A stretch of DNA of 64,000 bases, taken from positions 62,001-126,000 of the forward strand of contig NZ_JAJTWT010000002.1 in NCBI RefSeq assembly GCF_021353235.1, read 5' to 3'. This DNA is from Pelomonas caseinilytica. GTDB taxonomy: Bacteria > Pseudomonadota > Gammaproteobacteria > Burkholderiales > Burkholderiaceae_C. Positions 23,258 to 39,900 of this stretch are shown in pieces. Under the pieces are notes generated by a model that had not been told where the DNA came from, ran no database searches, and worked only from the letters and a program-made list of their open reading frames with translations. Every line of letters begins with the position of its first letter. Positions within the stretch are counted from its first letter, which is position 1. The position numbers were made by a program, and so were the translations under genes.

Positions 23258-23258
<1 letters not shown>
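22779..23258 (-). CDS. VOC-family protein, probable methylmalonyl-CoA epimerase
   Basis: 159 residues with two VOC half-modules: [14 protein letters not shown] at the N-terminus and [15 protein letters not shown] in the second half. The end motif ([10 protein letters not shown] followed by [10 protein letters not shown]) resembles methylmalonyl-CoA epimerases, where the HP and the ELxQ residues sit at the metal site. Its ATG overlaps the pccA stop by one base, so it is the last gene of the propionyl-CoA operon, where an epimerase between carboxylase and mutase is needed. Only the fold is firm; the enzyme name is inferred from motif and context. Confidence 0.7.
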
Positions 23259-25303
<2,045 letters not shown>

Positions 25304-25311
25304 GGTCAATC

Positions 25312-26571
25312 TCACTCTGCAGTTATGGGTGGAAGCCGGCCCAGGAGGTCGCGCCGTGCGGCGGCGCGGATCGGCAATTCGGACAGAAGGCCCGGCAATT
25401 CGGTGAACACCTCGCGCCAATGCTCGATCAGCCGGCGCGCATCGGCGGGCTTGATGCCGCCCTGGGCCGCCGCGCGCATGAGGTCGTTTCGCCCGGGCGA
25501 GCGCCCTTCACCGGCAATGCTGGTGGTGTGCTCGCCGCCCGGACCGAAGGAAAAGGTCAGGTCGAAGGCCGGTGACAGCCGCCACTGGCCGGACGCGTCG
25601 CGCAAGAAGGCGAAGTTCTTGGCGTGGTCGTCGCGGTTGTGCGCCATCACGTTGAAGATGCAGCGCTCGAAGGCCTTCAGCGCCTCGCGATAGTCCCCCG
25701 TGAGGCGCTGGGTGGCCAGCACCAGCGTCGCGTAATCCAGCGTGGGCAGGCGGAAGTCGGCATCGAGCAGGCCGGCCAGGCTCAGAAGCGGCACTCGCGC
25801 TTCGCCGGCGGGCGTGCCTACGCGGTCGAAACGCCGCACCCCGAAGGCCGCATGGGGCTTGGGCAAGGCGAGATAGGCGGTGTCCGGCATCTCGATGCCG
25901 CCGCGCCGCGCAAGTTCGGCATAGGCCTGTTCGACGGCGCAGGCTTCGGCGCTCTCAGTGGGGGCCGGGAACTTCACGAGGATGGGTTCGCCCACCGCCC
26001 CGGGGCTGTCGGCCCACCACTGCCGGTCATGCCAGCGCAGCAGAGCCTTCGGGCGGGCCCCCTGTGCCGAACCGCCGAGACGGAAGAGGCGCTGCAGCTG
26101 ATCCCTGGGGCTGCGCAGCCCCTCGTCGGCCAGCACCGCCGCCGTGTCGAGTGCCAGTTGCTCCAGCGTGAGCGCCGGCCACGCCTCGGCGCCGCCGTCG
26201 TCGGCCGGCTCGAAGGCGAGCGCGCCGGGCGCCCGGTCTCCCACCATGGCCAGTCGGTCGAGCACGGAGACAGAACGCGGGTCCTGCCCTCGCCGGCGCA
26301 GCGCACGATCCATCAGCAGCAGGCCCCAGCCATCGGGCAGCGCATCGGCGATGAAGCCGGGCAGCCCCTGGCTGTGCGCAGGGCCGGTGAGCGCCGCCGC
26401 CTGCGCGCCCGCTCGCGGCAGCGGCGCTCGCAGCGGAGAAGCCTCGATACCGCGTGACACCGCCTCCGGAGAAAACTCGAACATCAGCCGCCCACCGACA
26501 TCGGCCAAGGTGCCCAGCAGCCGGCGCTCGCCCCATCCGAGGTCCAGCACGCGCAACTTGGCGAGCGTCAC
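25312..26571 (-). CDS. hipA: HipA-family serine/threonine kinase toxin
   Basis: About 419 residues, with the two-lobed HipA fold signature: an N-terminal subdomain, [15 protein letters not shown] around the ATP site, and the catalytic/metal segment [12 protein letters not shown] followed by [13 protein letters not shown]. coli HipA phosphorylates GltX; the target here is unknown. The GTG at 26569-26571 ([11 protein letters not shown]) is chosen because it overlaps the hipB stop as GTGA; the upstream part of the frame runs antiparallel to no real protein and lies inside hipB. It lies inside the pcc gene cluster. Confidence 0.88.
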   Translation of the reverse strand: MTLAKLRVLDLGWGERRLLGTLADVGGRLMFEFSPEAVSRGIEASPLRAPLPRAGAQAAALTGPAHSQGLPGFIADALPDGWGLLLMDRALRRRGQDPRSVSVLDRLAMVGDRAPGALAFEPADDGGAEAWPALTLEQLALDTAAVLADEGLRSPRDQLQRLFRLGGSAQGARPKALLRWHDRQWWADSPGAVGEPILVKFPAPTESAEACAVEQAYAELARRGGIEMPDTAYLALPKPHAAFGVRRFDRVGTPAGEARVPLLSLAGLLDADFRLPTLDYATLVLATQRLTGDYREALKAFERCIFNVMAHNRDDHAKNFAFLRDASGQWRLSPAFDLTFSFGPGGEHTTSIAGEGRSPGRNDLMRAAAQGGIKPADARRLIEHWREVFTELPGLLSELPIRAAARRDLLGRLPPITAE

Positions 26572-26888
26572 TTGGCGGCTCCTGCGCTGCGGCGGCTGGC
26601 GCGACGTCGCACCGGGCCGCCTGCCGCCGCCTCGGCCTGGGCGATGCTGGTGACGGCCGGCAACTCGAACAACGCGCCCAGCCCGTCGGCGGCTTGAAGC
26701 GCCTGCGCGACGCGCACCACCAGTTCCAGGCTGCCCTGCCCTTGAGCCTCCAGCCGGCGCACCGCCGACAGCGAGCATCCCGCCCGCGCGGCGAGCTCGG
26801 CCTGGCCCAGGTTGCGCGCCAGGCGCAGCACGCGCAGGCGTCGCCCCAACTGGGCGCAGACGGCGGAGGCAGGCAACAAGTCGATCAT
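26568..26888 (-). CDS. hipB: HipB-like XRE antitoxin
   Basis: 106 residues with a Cro/CI-type helix-turn-helix (LARNLGQAELAARAGCSLSA) in the first half and a basic, Ala/Arg-rich tail. It precedes hipA with a 4-bp GTGA overlap. In HipBA systems, HipB binds operators over its own promoter and neutralises HipA. Two matching half-symmetric operators lie directly upstream at 26894-26948. Confidence 0.87.
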   Translation of the reverse strand: MIDLLPASAVCAQLGRRLRVLRLARNLGQAELAARAGCSLSAVRRLEAQGQGSLELVVRVAQALQAADGLGALFELPAVTSIAQAEAAAGGPVRRRASRRSAGAAK

Positions 26889-26893
26889 GAAAC

Positions 26894-26948
26894 GTTCAAA
26901 TATGAACTCTTAAGCCAAATTTTCGCATTCAACCGCTCAAATACGAAC
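26894..26948. promoter_or_regulatory. Paired operators upstream of hipBA
   Basis: Two 14-bp inverted-repeat sites, GTTCAAATATGAAC (26894-26907) and GCTCAAATACGAAC (26935-26948), share the GTTC-N6-GAAC architecture and lie 41 bp apart, about four helical turns. The stretch is AT-rich in a GC-rich background. Position immediately before hipB and the duplicated dyad fit autoregulation by HipB. Confidence 0.7.
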
Positions 26949-26969
26949 TTTTATTTGGCCGCACAAATT

Positions 26970-27260
26970 TCATTTAAATCTGTCGAGCAGCTTCCTGCGC
27001 TGCTCGGTGAAGTTCCACCACGGCTGGGCCGGCCCGCCGTTCATGAAGTCGTGCGCGGCCATGAAGGTATCGAGCACGCAGGGGTCGTGGCGCCGGCCCA
27101 TGGGGTCGCGCAGGCGGTCGTAGGTGGCCATCGGGTTCATGCGCTTCACGTCGGCAGGCGTCGTGATGCCCAGGCCCACCAGGTCGGCCGCCATGGCCTT
27201 GCCGATGTTGGGGATGTCGGTGAGCCGCTTCGCCTCGGCGGCACAGCTGGCCTTGCCCAT
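26970..27260 (-). CDS. Helix-hairpin-helix protein of the Cdd1 / pathogenicity-locus family
   Basis: 96 residues. The segment LTDIPNIGKAMAADL is a helix-hairpin-helix, followed by LGITTPADVKRMNP and the family-typical GRRHDPCVLDTFMAA, with the conserved His-Asp-Pro-Cys. The biochemical role of this family is not established; the HhH suggests nucleic-acid binding. The gene begins 5 bp after pccB and ends just before the hipBA operators, so it is the last gene before the toxin-antitoxin insertion point. Confidence 0.75.
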   Translation of the reverse strand: MGKASCAAEAKRLTDIPNIGKAMAADLVGLGITTPADVKRMNPMATYDRLRDPMGRRHDPCVLDTFMAAHDFMNGGPAQPWWNFTEQRRKLLDRFK

Positions 27261-27265
27261 GGCCT

Positions 27266-28798
<1,533 letters not shown>

Positions 28799-28810
28799 GG
28801 TGGTCGGCCT

Positions 28811-29200
28811 TCAGAACGGAAAGTTGATCTCGACGCCGTTGCCGGCGGGGTCTTGCAGGAAGAACTGGTGCTGGCCCGTCGTGGCCGAGCGCGATTCGCG
28901 GAAGGAGACGCCCTTGGCCGCCAGGTGAGCCGCCATGGCGGCGGGGTCGGTGCCGGCGAAGGCGGTGTGGTCGAAGGTGCTGGCGGCGGCCGGGTCGACG
29001 GGGCCGCGCCGCGGCTCGTGCGGCCCTTGCTCGGACAGGTGGACGATGGGCTGGCCGCCGGCATAGAGCCAGTAGCCCTGGCTCCCGAAGGCCGGCCGCG
29101 GGCCGACTTCGAGGCCGATGACGTCGCGGTAGAAGTCGCGCAGCGTGGCCAGCAGGTCGGACGGGGCGCGCAGGTTGATGTGGTGCAGGCCAGTGATCAT
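28811..29200 (-). CDS. VOC-family (glyoxalase/dioxygenase fold) protein
   Basis: 129 residues. [12 protein letters not shown] opens the first half and [11 protein letters not shown] closes the second; the metal ligand positions His (HHIN) and Glu (EINF) are present. The substrate cannot be deduced. It is translationally coupled (ATGA overlap at 29197-29200) behind meaB and lies 12 bp before pccB. It could be another accessory of acyl-CoA metabolism, but it is less epimerase-like than the protein at 22779-23258. Confidence 0.8.
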   Translation of the reverse strand: MITGLHHINLRAPSDLLATLRDFYRDVIGLEVGPRPAFGSQGYWLYAGGQPIVHLSEQGPHEPRRGPVDPAAASTFDHTAFAGTDPAAMAAHLAAKGVSFRESRSATTGQHQFFLQDPAGNGVEINFPF

Positions 29201-30189
29201 GAGGGGCTCCTGAGCTTGAAGGCCGCCAGCAACTGGCGGGCCGCGGTCGAGGCCGGCGTGCGGCCTTCGCGCACCGCCGCCGTGGCCGCCTCCAGGCGCG
29301 CGGCCATGCCGGGCTGGCCGACAAAGGCCTGGCGCAGGCCGGCCTGGATGCGCTCCCACATCCACGCCAGGGACTGCTCGCGCCGCCGCGCCGCCCAGGC
29401 GCCGCTGGCCACGCGCGAGTCGCGCTGCGCGGCGATGGCCTCCCACAGGGGCGCGATGCCGTCGGCCTTGAGGGCGCTGACCTGCAGCACGCGCTGCAGC
29501 GCATTCGGGTGGTCGCCCTGAGGTGTGCGGCCGCTGCCGAGCAGGCGCAGGGCCGAGGTGATCTGGGCCTGGGCGCGGGTGGCGGCAGCGGGGTCGAGGT
29601 CGGCCTTGTTGATGACGATGAGGTCGGCCAGCTCCATGACGCCCTTCTTGATGGCCTGCAGGTCGTCGCCGGCATTGGGCAGCTGCAGCAGCAGGTAGAG
29701 GTCGGTCATGCCGGCCACGGCCGTCTCGCTCTGGCCGACGCCCACGGTCTCGACGATGACCACGTCGTAGCCCGCCGCCTCGCACAGCAGCAGGGCCTCG
29801 CGCGTCTTCTCGGCCACGCCGCCCAGGGTGCCGCTGCTGGGGCTGGGCCGGATGAAGGCGCGCTCGTCCATGGAGAGCTTTTCCATGCGCGTCTTGTCGC
29901 CGAGGATGGCGCCGCCCGACAGCGTGCTGGACGGGTCCACCGCCAGCACCGCCACGCGGTGGCCGCGCTCGAGCAGGAAGCAGCCGAAGGCCTCGATGAA
30001 GGTGCTCTTGCCCACGCCCGGCACGCCGGAGATGCCCAGGCGCAGCGCGCGGCCGGTGGCGGGCATCAGCTCGGTGAGCAGTGCGTCGGCCTGCTCGCGG
30101 TGGTCGGCCCGCGTGGACTCGATCAGCGTGATCGCCTTGGCCAGCGCGCGGCGCTCGCCGGTCTTCAGCCGTTGGGCCAGCTCGCTCAC
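29197..30189 (-). CDS. meaB: MeaB/ArgK-type GTPase, methylmalonyl-CoA mutase chaperone
   Basis: 330 residues, G3E-type P-loop GTPase. Walker A is [12 protein letters not shown] near residue 57, followed by [28 protein letters not shown] (switch/G3 region) and the guanine-specificity NKAD. MeaB loads and protects the B12 cofactor of methylmalonyl-CoA mutase. The GTG at 30187-30189 ([11 protein letters not shown]) is used because it overlaps the preceding GNAT stop as GTGA; upstream in-frame codons belong to other frames of that gene. Confidence 0.93.
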   Translation of the reverse strand: MSELAQRLKTGERRALAKAITLIESTRADHREQADALLTELMPATGRALRLGISGVPGVGKSTFIEAFGCFLLERGHRVAVLAVDPSSTLSGGAILGDKTRMEKLSMDERAFIRPSPSSGTLGGVAEKTREALLLCEAAGYDVVIVETVGVGQSETAVAGMTDLYLLLQLPNAGDDLQAIKKGVMELADLIVINKADLDPAAATRAQAQITSALRLLGSGRTPQGDHPNALQRVLQVSALKADGIAPLWEAIAAQRDSRVASGAWAARRREQSLAWMWERIQAGLRQAFVGQPGMAARLEAATAAVREGRTPASTAARQLLAAFKLRSPS

Positions 30190-30610
30190 GCGCCGGCCTC
30201 CCAGCGGTATTCGATGTCGACCTCCTGGTCGGCCACGACCCTGAACCCGTGGCGGCGGTAGAAGGCGTTGGCCCGGCTCTCGCGCAGGGCCGCCAGCGTG
30301 ATCGGCAGGCCGCGCGCCTGCAGCCCGGCGATCACCCAGGCGCCCAGGCCCCGGCCCTGCGCCTTGGGCCGCAGGTAGAGGTGGTGCAGGCGCAGCTCGC
30401 CGTCGCGCGGCTCCACCGTGAAATAGCCGACGCGCTCGCCGTCCACGACGAGGTGGTGCATCCACTCCGGACGGAACTGGCTCTTCAGCCGGGCGCGGGC
30501 CACGTCGGGGTTGAAGCGACCGAGCCGCTCCAGGCTTTCGCGCAGCGCTTCGATGCGCAGCGCCAGCATGGCCTCGAAATCCGCCTCGACGACGGGCGCG
30601 AGCGTGGGCG

Positions 30611-30614
<4 letters not shown>
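30186..30614 (-). CDS. GNAT-family N-acetyltransferase
   Basis: 142 residues. The acetyl-CoA pyrophosphate motif [14 protein letters not shown] (Q/R-x-x-G-x-G/A) and the later [12 protein letters not shown] are the GNAT hallmarks. The start is GTG at 30612-30614, overlapping the mutase stop as GTGA. It is interposed between the mutase and MeaB genes. The substrate is unknown. Confidence 0.82.
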
Positions 30615-32794
<2,180 letters not shown>

Positions 32795-32836
32795 CGAAAC
32801 TCTCCTGTAACTCGACCGCCATCATAGCCGGCCGTC

Positions 32837-32852
32837 ATTCATAATTATGAAT
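32837..32852. promoter_or_regulatory. Perfect palindromic operator between the mutase operon and gntR
   Basis: ATTCATAATTATGAAT is a perfect 16-bp dyad in the 93-bp divergent intergenic region. A TATGAT -10-like hexamer for the mutase operon (32821-32826, minus strand) lies at a distance that would put the dyad over the -35 region. FadR/FCD-type GntR regulators bind short AT-rich palindromes, so this is the likely site for the adjacent regulator. Confidence 0.7.
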
Positions 32853-32887
32853 ACAGTTTCGCTACACTGAGCTGACATTCCAGCCCC

Positions 32888-33547
32888 ATGCCAGATCAGA
32901 ACGCCACCGCCGCCCCCCTCGCCTCCACGGCCCTGTACGAACAGGTGGCCGACCGGCTGCGCCAGCGCATCCTCGCCCGGGAGCTGGAGCCGGGATCGTG
33001 GATCGACGAGCTCAAGCTCTGCGGCGAACTCGGCATCAGCCGCACTCCGCTGCGCGAAGCCCTCAAGGTGCTGGCCGCCGAAGGCCTGGTGACCATGAAG
33101 CTGCGACGCGGCGCCTACGTCACCGAGATGAGCGAGCGCGACGTGCGGGAGGCCTACCAGTTGCTCTCGCTGCTGGAGAGCGACGCGGCGGCCGAGGTCG
33201 CCGCGCGAGCCTCCGACGCCGAGCTGGCCGAGCTGGATGCGCTGCACCGGGAGCTGGAGGCCGCCCTGCCCGATCGCGATCGCTTCTTCGCCGCCAACGA
33301 GCGCTTTCACCTACGCGTGCTGGAGATCGACGGCAACCGCTGGCGGCTGCAGATCGTGGGCGACCTGCGCCGGCTGATGAAGCTCAACCGCCATCACTCG
33401 CTGTTCCGGGAGGGACGGCTGGCGGAATCGCTGGACGAGCACCGCGCCATCGTCGCTGCCCTGCTGGCGCGCGATGCGGCGGCCTGCCGCCAGCTCGTCA
33501 CCGCCCATTTTTGTAACGGACTGAGCGCCACCCAGCCGGCGCCGTGA
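32888..33547 (+). CDS. GntR-family regulator (FCD subfamily) of the propionyl-CoA operon
   Basis: 219 residues. N-terminal winged helix-turn-helix (ALYEQVADRLRQRILARELE; ELGISRTPLREALKVL) and a C-terminal all-helical FCD domain with the metal-site histidines in ERFHLRVLE and DEHRAIV. It is divergent from the mutase gene, the usual arrangement for a local repressor. The effector is probably a CoA ester or organic acid of the pathway, inferred from context only. Confidence 0.9.
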   Translation: MPDQNATAAPLASTALYEQVADRLRQRILARELEPGSWIDELKLCGELGISRTPLREALKVLAAEGLVTMKLRRGAYVTEMSERDVREAYQLLSLLESDAAAEVAARASDAELAELDALHRELEAALPDRDRFFAANERFHLRVLEIDGNRWRLQIVGDLRRLMKLNRHHSLFREGRLAESLDEHRAIVAALLARDAAACRQLVTAHFCNGLSATQPAP

Positions 33548-33904
33548 GGGATCGGGGGCAGCCGTGAACTGCCACCGAAAGCGGCTCTTTATCGAAGTGT
33601 GAAGTTGCCGGCGCCTCACTAGCATGGCCATCAGTGGGTAAACCACCCCCGGTTCAAGTGCCGGGCGGGATGCCCTTGGTTCCGTTTGGGCGCGATTCGA
33701 GAACTCTTACCTCAAGTCAAGCCCGCACGGCCCGATAACCGACTGAAGCTCAAAAAACCTTGGGTTACAGCCTTGGCCGCGTGCGGCATGGCCGTGCCCG
33801 GGCGAGAGAGAAGGCCCTCGGCGTCGGGGGCGGGTCCGATACGACGCGCGGCCGCTGCCTGAACCCAGTCAGCGGCCACCAGCACAACAGCAGGTGAAAA
33901 AACC
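33548..33904 (+). promoter_or_regulatory. Long leader upstream of the giant repeat-protein gene
   Basis: 357 bp without a gene. It contains several GC-rich stem-forming stretches, for example CCCGG...CCGGG at about 33650-33670 and GGGATGCCC just after, and ends with AGCAGGTG 9-16 bases before the start codon as a ribosome site. It must hold the promoter of the 10-kb gene. I see no convincing sigma-70 or sigma-54 pair. A structured regulatory leader is possible but unproven. Confidence 0.45.
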
Positions 33905-36900
33905 ATGGCAACCGTCATCCCGTTCATTCCCGTTTCGAAGATTCCCGGCCTGTCCACGACGACGATCCGGGACTTCACGACCGAAGACTGGGCGGCCTTC
34001 AGCACGGACCAGCTGATTGCGCTGACGACGGCCCAGGCCGCAGTCATCACGTCGACCGGGCTGTCCGTGCTGAACAGCGACCAGATCCGCGCCTTCCAGA
34101 CCGAGGACCTGCGCTCCATCACGACGAGTTCCCTCCAGGGCCTGACCTCGGACCAGGTCGGCGCCCTGACCACCGACCAGCTGCAGGGGATGAGCAGCGG
34201 CCAGGTGGCGGCGCTGTCGGGCAACCAGCTCAAGGGCTTCAACGCGGCCGACATGGTCGCCCTGACCTCTGGCCAGGTCAGCGCCCTGACGACGGCCCAG
34301 GTGTCCAGCCTCTCGACCGACCAGCTCTCGGCGCTCGAGAACGCCGACATGAAGTTCCTGTCGACGACGGCGCTGCGCTCCCTGTCCAACGCCCAGCTCG
34401 ACGGGCTGACCAGCGACCAGCTCCGCGCCCTGACCACCGGCCAGGTCGCCGCCCTGACCACCGCGCAGATCAACGGCCTGAACACCGACGACCTGAACGT
34501 CTTCACCACCGACCAGGTCGCCAAGCTGACGACCGGCCAGGTCGCCGCGCTGAGCGCCAACCAGGTCGGCCACCTGGCCACCGACAGCCTCAACGCCATG
34601 GGCTCGGCCCAGTTCAGCGTGCTGACCTCCGCCCAGGTCGGCGCCCTGACGACCGACCAGCTGTCCAAGATGGAGACGGCCGACCTGCGCGCCGTCACCA
34701 CCGGCGCCCTCGCCGGCCTGAGCTCCGACCAGGTCAACAGCCTGACCACCGACGAGGTGGCCAACCTCGGCACCAACCAGATCGCCGCCCTCTCGGCCAA
34801 CCAGGTCAAGGGTCTGACCGCCGGCGACATGACCGCCCTGTCGTCTGCCCAGGTGGCCGTGCTCGGCTCCGCCCAGGCCCAGGCCCTGAGCACCGACCAG
34901 CTCTCGGCCATCGACGCCGCCGACATGAAGGCGCTGAGCACGGTCGCTCTGCGTTCCCTGTCCAACGCCCAGCTCGACGGCCTGACCAGCGACCAGCTCC
35001 GCGCCCTGTCCACGGGTCAGATCAATGCCCTGACCACGGCGCAGATCAACAACCTGAATTCCGATGACCTGAACGTCCTGACGAGCGACCAGTTCGCCAA
35101 GCTCGGCACGGCCCAGGTCGCGGCGCTCAGCGCCAACCAGCTCAGCCACCTGGCCAGCGACAGCCTGAACGCGATGACGTCCGCGCAGTTCGGCGTCATG
35201 ACCTCCACCCAGATCGGCGCGCTGACGACCGACCAGCTCAGCAAGATGGAGACGGCCGACCTGCGCGCCGTCACCACCGGTGCCCTCGCCGGCCTGAGCT
35301 CCGACCAGATCAACAGCCTGACCACCGACGAGGTGGCCAACCTCGGCACCAACCAGATCGCCGCCCTGAGCGCCAACCAGGTCAAGGGCCTGACCGCCGG
35401 CGACATGACGGCTCTCGGCACCGCCCAGGTCGCCGTGCTGACCACCGCCCAGGTGCAGGCGCTCAACACCGACCAGCTCTCGGCCATCGACGCCGCCGAC
35501 ATGAAGGCGCTGTCCACCAACGCGCTGCGGGCGATGTCCAACGCCCAGCTCGACGGCCTGACCAGCGACCAACTGCGCGCCCTGAGCACCGGCCAGGTCA
35601 ATGCCCTGACCACCGCCCAGATCAACGGCCTGAACACCGACGACCTCAATGTGCTGACCAGCGACCAGTTCGCCAAGCTCAGCACCGGCCAGGTCGCGGC
35701 CCTCAGCGCCAACCAGCTCAGCCACCTGGCGACGGACAGCCTGAACGCCATGGGTTCGGCCCAGTTCGCGGCCCTGACCTCCACCCAGTTCGGCGCGCTG
35801 ACCACCGACCAGCTCAGCAAGATGGAGACGGCCGACCTGCGCGCCGTCACCACCGGCGCCATGGCCGGCCTGAGCTCCGACCAGATCAACGGCCTGACGA
35901 CCGACGAGGTCGCCAACCTGACGACGGCCCAGGTGGCCGCCCTCTCGGCCAACCAGGTCAAGGGCCTGACGGCCGGCGACATGACGGCCCTCGGCACCGC
36001 CCAGGTCGCCGTGCTGACCACCGCCCAGGTGCAAGCGCTGAGCACCGACCAGCTCTCCGCCATCGACAACGGCGACATGAAGGCCCTGAGCACGACGGCC
36101 CTGCGCGCCCTGTCCAATGCCCAGCTCGACGGCCTCACCAGCGACCAACTGCGCTCACTGACCTCAACCCAGGTCAACGCCTTGACCACGGCCCAGGTCA
36201 ACGCGATGAACACCGATGACCTGAACAGCTTCACCAGCGACCAGTTCAACAAGCTGTCCACCAGCCAGGTTGGCGCCCTGACCGCCAACCAGCTCAGCCA
36301 CCTCGCCACCGACAACCTCAACGCGATGGGCTCGGCCCAATTCGCGGCCCTGTCGTCCTCGCAGTTCGGCTCGCTCACGACCGACCAGCTCTCCAAGATG
36401 GAGACGGCCGACCTGCGCGCCGTCACCACCGGCGCCCTCGCCGGCCTCACCAGCGACCAGGTCAACAGCCTGACCACCGACGAGGTCGCCAACCTCGGCA
36501 CCGCCCAGGTGGCGGCCCTCTCCGCCAACCAGGTCAAGGGCCTGACGGCCGGCGACCTGTCGGCCCTGTCCTCGGCCCAAGTCGGCGTGCTGACCTCCGC
36601 CCAGGTCGCTGCGCTGTCGACCGACCAGATCGCCGCCATCGACGCCGCCGACATGAAGGCCTTGTCGACCGCGGCCATCCGTGCCCTGTCCGTGGCCCAG
36701 CTCGACGCGCTGACCAGCGACCAGCTGCGTGCCCTGACCAGCACCCAGCTCAACGCCATGACGACGGCACCCCAGATCGCCGGCATCACGACCGACGACC
36801 TCAACGTGCTGACGACGGACCAGATGGCCCGGCTGTCCACCGCCCAGGTCCAGGCCCTCACGGCCAGCCAGCTCGGCAACCTCGGCACCGACAACCTCAA

Positions 36901-39900
36901 CGCGCTGACCACCGGCCAGTTCGCGGTGCTGAGCTCCACCCAGCTCGGCGCGCTGACGACCGACCAGCTCTCCAAGCTCGAGACGGCCGACCTGCGCTCC
37001 GTGACGACGGGCGCCCTCTCGGCCCTGAGCTCGGACAAGATCAACGCCCTGACCAGCGATGAGGTCGCCGGCCTCACCACCGCCCAGGTGGCCTCGCTGT
37101 CGGCCAACCAGGTCAAGGGCCTGACGGCCGGCGACATGACGGCCCTGGGCACCGCCCAGGTCGGTGTGCTGACCACCGCCCAGGTCCAGGCCCTGAGCAC
37201 CGACCAACTCGTCGGCATTGAGACCGGCGACATGAAGTCGCTGTCCACCAATGCCCTGCGCGCCCTGTCCAACGCCCAGCTCGACGGTCTGACGAGCGAC
37301 CAGCTGCGCGCCCTGACGACCGGCCAGGTCAACGCCCTGACCACCGCCCAGATCAACGGCCTGAACACCGATGACCTGAACGTCCTCACGACCGACCAGT
37401 TCGCCAAGCTGGCCACCGGCCAGGTCGCGGCTTTGAGTGCCAACCAGCTCAGCCACCTGGCGACGGACAGCCTCAACGCCATGGGCTCGGCCCAGTTCGG
37501 CGTGCTGACCTCGACGCAGTTCGGCGCGCTGACCACCGATCAGCTCAGCAAGATGGAGACGGCCGACCTGCGCGCCGTCACCACCGGCGCCCTCGCCGGC
37601 CTGAGTTCCGATCAAGTCAACAGCCTGACCACCGACGAGGTCGCCAACCTGACGACGGCCCAGGTCGCCGCCCTGTCGGCCAACCAGGTCAAGGGCCTCA
37701 CCGCCGGCGACATGACGGCCCTCGGTACCGCCCAGGTCGCCGTGCTGACGAGCGCCCAGGTCCAAGCCCTGAGCACCGACCAGCTCTCCGCCATCGATGC
37801 CGGCGACATGAAGTCGCTGACCACGACCGCACTGCGGGCGATGTCCAACGCCCAGCTCGACGGTCTCACGAGCGACCAGCTGCGCGCCCTGTCAACCGGC
37901 CAGGTCAACGCGCTGACGACGGCGCAAATCAACGGCCTGAACACCGATGACCTGAACGTCCTCACGACCGACCAGTTCGCCAAGCTGGCCACCGGCCAGG
38001 TCGCGGCCCTCAGCGCCAACCAGCTGAGCCACCTCGCGACGGACAGCCTCAACGCCATGGGCTCGTCGCAGTTCGCGGTGCTGACCTCGACCCAGTTCGG
38101 CGCGCTGACCACCGACCAGCTCAGCAAGATGGAGACGGCTGACCTGCGTGCCGTCACCACGGGCGCCCTCGCCGGCCTCACCAGCGACCAGGTCAACAGC
38201 CTGACGACGGACGAGGTCGCCAACCTGACGACGGCTCAGGTCGCCGCCCTGTCGGCCAACCAGGTCAAGGGCCTGACGGCCGGCGACATGACCGCCCTGG
38301 GCACCGCCCAGGTCGCCGTGCTGACCACGGCCCAGGTCCAGGCGCTCAACACCGACCAGCTCTCGGCCATCGACGCCAGCGACATGAAGGCGCTGACGAC
38401 CAATGCGCTGCGGGCGATGTCCAACGCCCAGCTCGACGGCCTCACGAGCGATCAGCTCCGCGCCCTCTCCACCGGCCAGGTCAATGCGCTGACGACGGCA
38501 CAGATCAACGGCCTGAACACCGATGACCTGAACGTCCTCACGACCGACCAGTTCGCCAAGCTGGCCACCGGCCAGGTCGCCGCGCTCAGCGCCAACCAGC
38601 TCAGCCACCTGGCGACCGACAACCTCAACGCCATGGGCACCGCCCAGTTCGGCGTGCTGACCTCCACCCAGTTCGGCGCCCTGACGACCGACCAGCTCTC
38701 CAAGATGGAAACGGCCGACCTGCGTGCCGTGACCACCACGGCCATGGCGGGCCTGAGCTCCGACCAGATCAACAGCCTGACGACCGACGAAGTCGCCAAC
38801 CTCACCACCGCCCAAATCGCGAAGCTGTCGGCCGCCCAGGTCGCGGGCCTGACGGCCGGCGACATGACGGCCCTCGGCACCGCCCAGGTCGCCGTGCTGA
38901 CGAGCGCCCAGGCCCAAGCCTTGAGCACCGACCAGCTCTCGGCCATCGACGCCAGCGACATGAAGTCGCTGACCACGACCGCCCTGCGTGCCCTGTCCAA
39001 CGCCCAGCTCGACGGCCTCACCAGCGACCAGTTGCGTGCGCTGACGACCGGCCAGGTCAATGCCCTGACCACCGCCCAGATCAACGGCCTGAACACCGAT
39101 GACCTGAACGTGCTGACCAGCGACCAGTTCGCCAAGCTGGCCACCGGCCAGGTCGCCGCACTCAGCGCCAACCAGCTCAGCCACCTGGCGACCGACAACC
39201 TCAACGCCATGGGCACCGCCCAGTTCGCGGTGATGTCGTCCACCCAGTTCGGCGCGCTGACCACCGACCAGCTCAGCAAGATGGAGACGGCAGACCTGCG
39301 CGCCGTCACCACGGGCGCGATGGCGGGCCTCAGCTCCGACCAGATCAACGGCCTGACCACCGACGAGGTCGCCAACCTGACGACCGCCCAGGTCGCCACG
39401 CTGAGCGCCAACCAGGTCAAGGGCCTGACGGCCGGCGACATGACGGCTCTCGGTACCGCCCAGGTGGCCGTGCTGACCACGGCCCAGGTGCAGGCGCTCA
39501 ACACCGATCAGCTCTCCGCCATTGATGCCAGCGACATGAAGTCGCTGACGACCAATGCGCTGCGGGCGATGTCCAACGCCCAGCTCGACGGCCTCACGAG
39601 CGATCAGCTCCGCGCCCTCAGCACCGGCCAGGTCAACGCCCTGACGACGGCACAGATCAATGGCCTGAACACCGACGACCTGAACGTCCTCACGACCGAC
39701 CAGTTCGCCAAGCTGGCCACCGGCCAGGTCGCGGCCCTGAGCGCCACCCAGCTCAGCCACCTGGCGACGGACAGCCTGAACGCCATGGGCACGGCCCAGT
39801 TCGGCGTGCTGACCTCGACCCAGTTCGGCGCGCTGACGACCGACCAGCTCTCCAAGATGGAGACGGCCGACCTGCGCGCCGTCACGACCGGCGCCCTCGC

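Noticed and set aside
33600-33700. Cyclic-di-GMP-I (GEMM) riboswitch
   Set aside because: GGGTAAACC plus a hairpin and GGGATGC is suggestive, but the conserved CACGCACAGGG and GACGCAAAGCC cores are missing. Kept only as a low-grade leader hypothesis.
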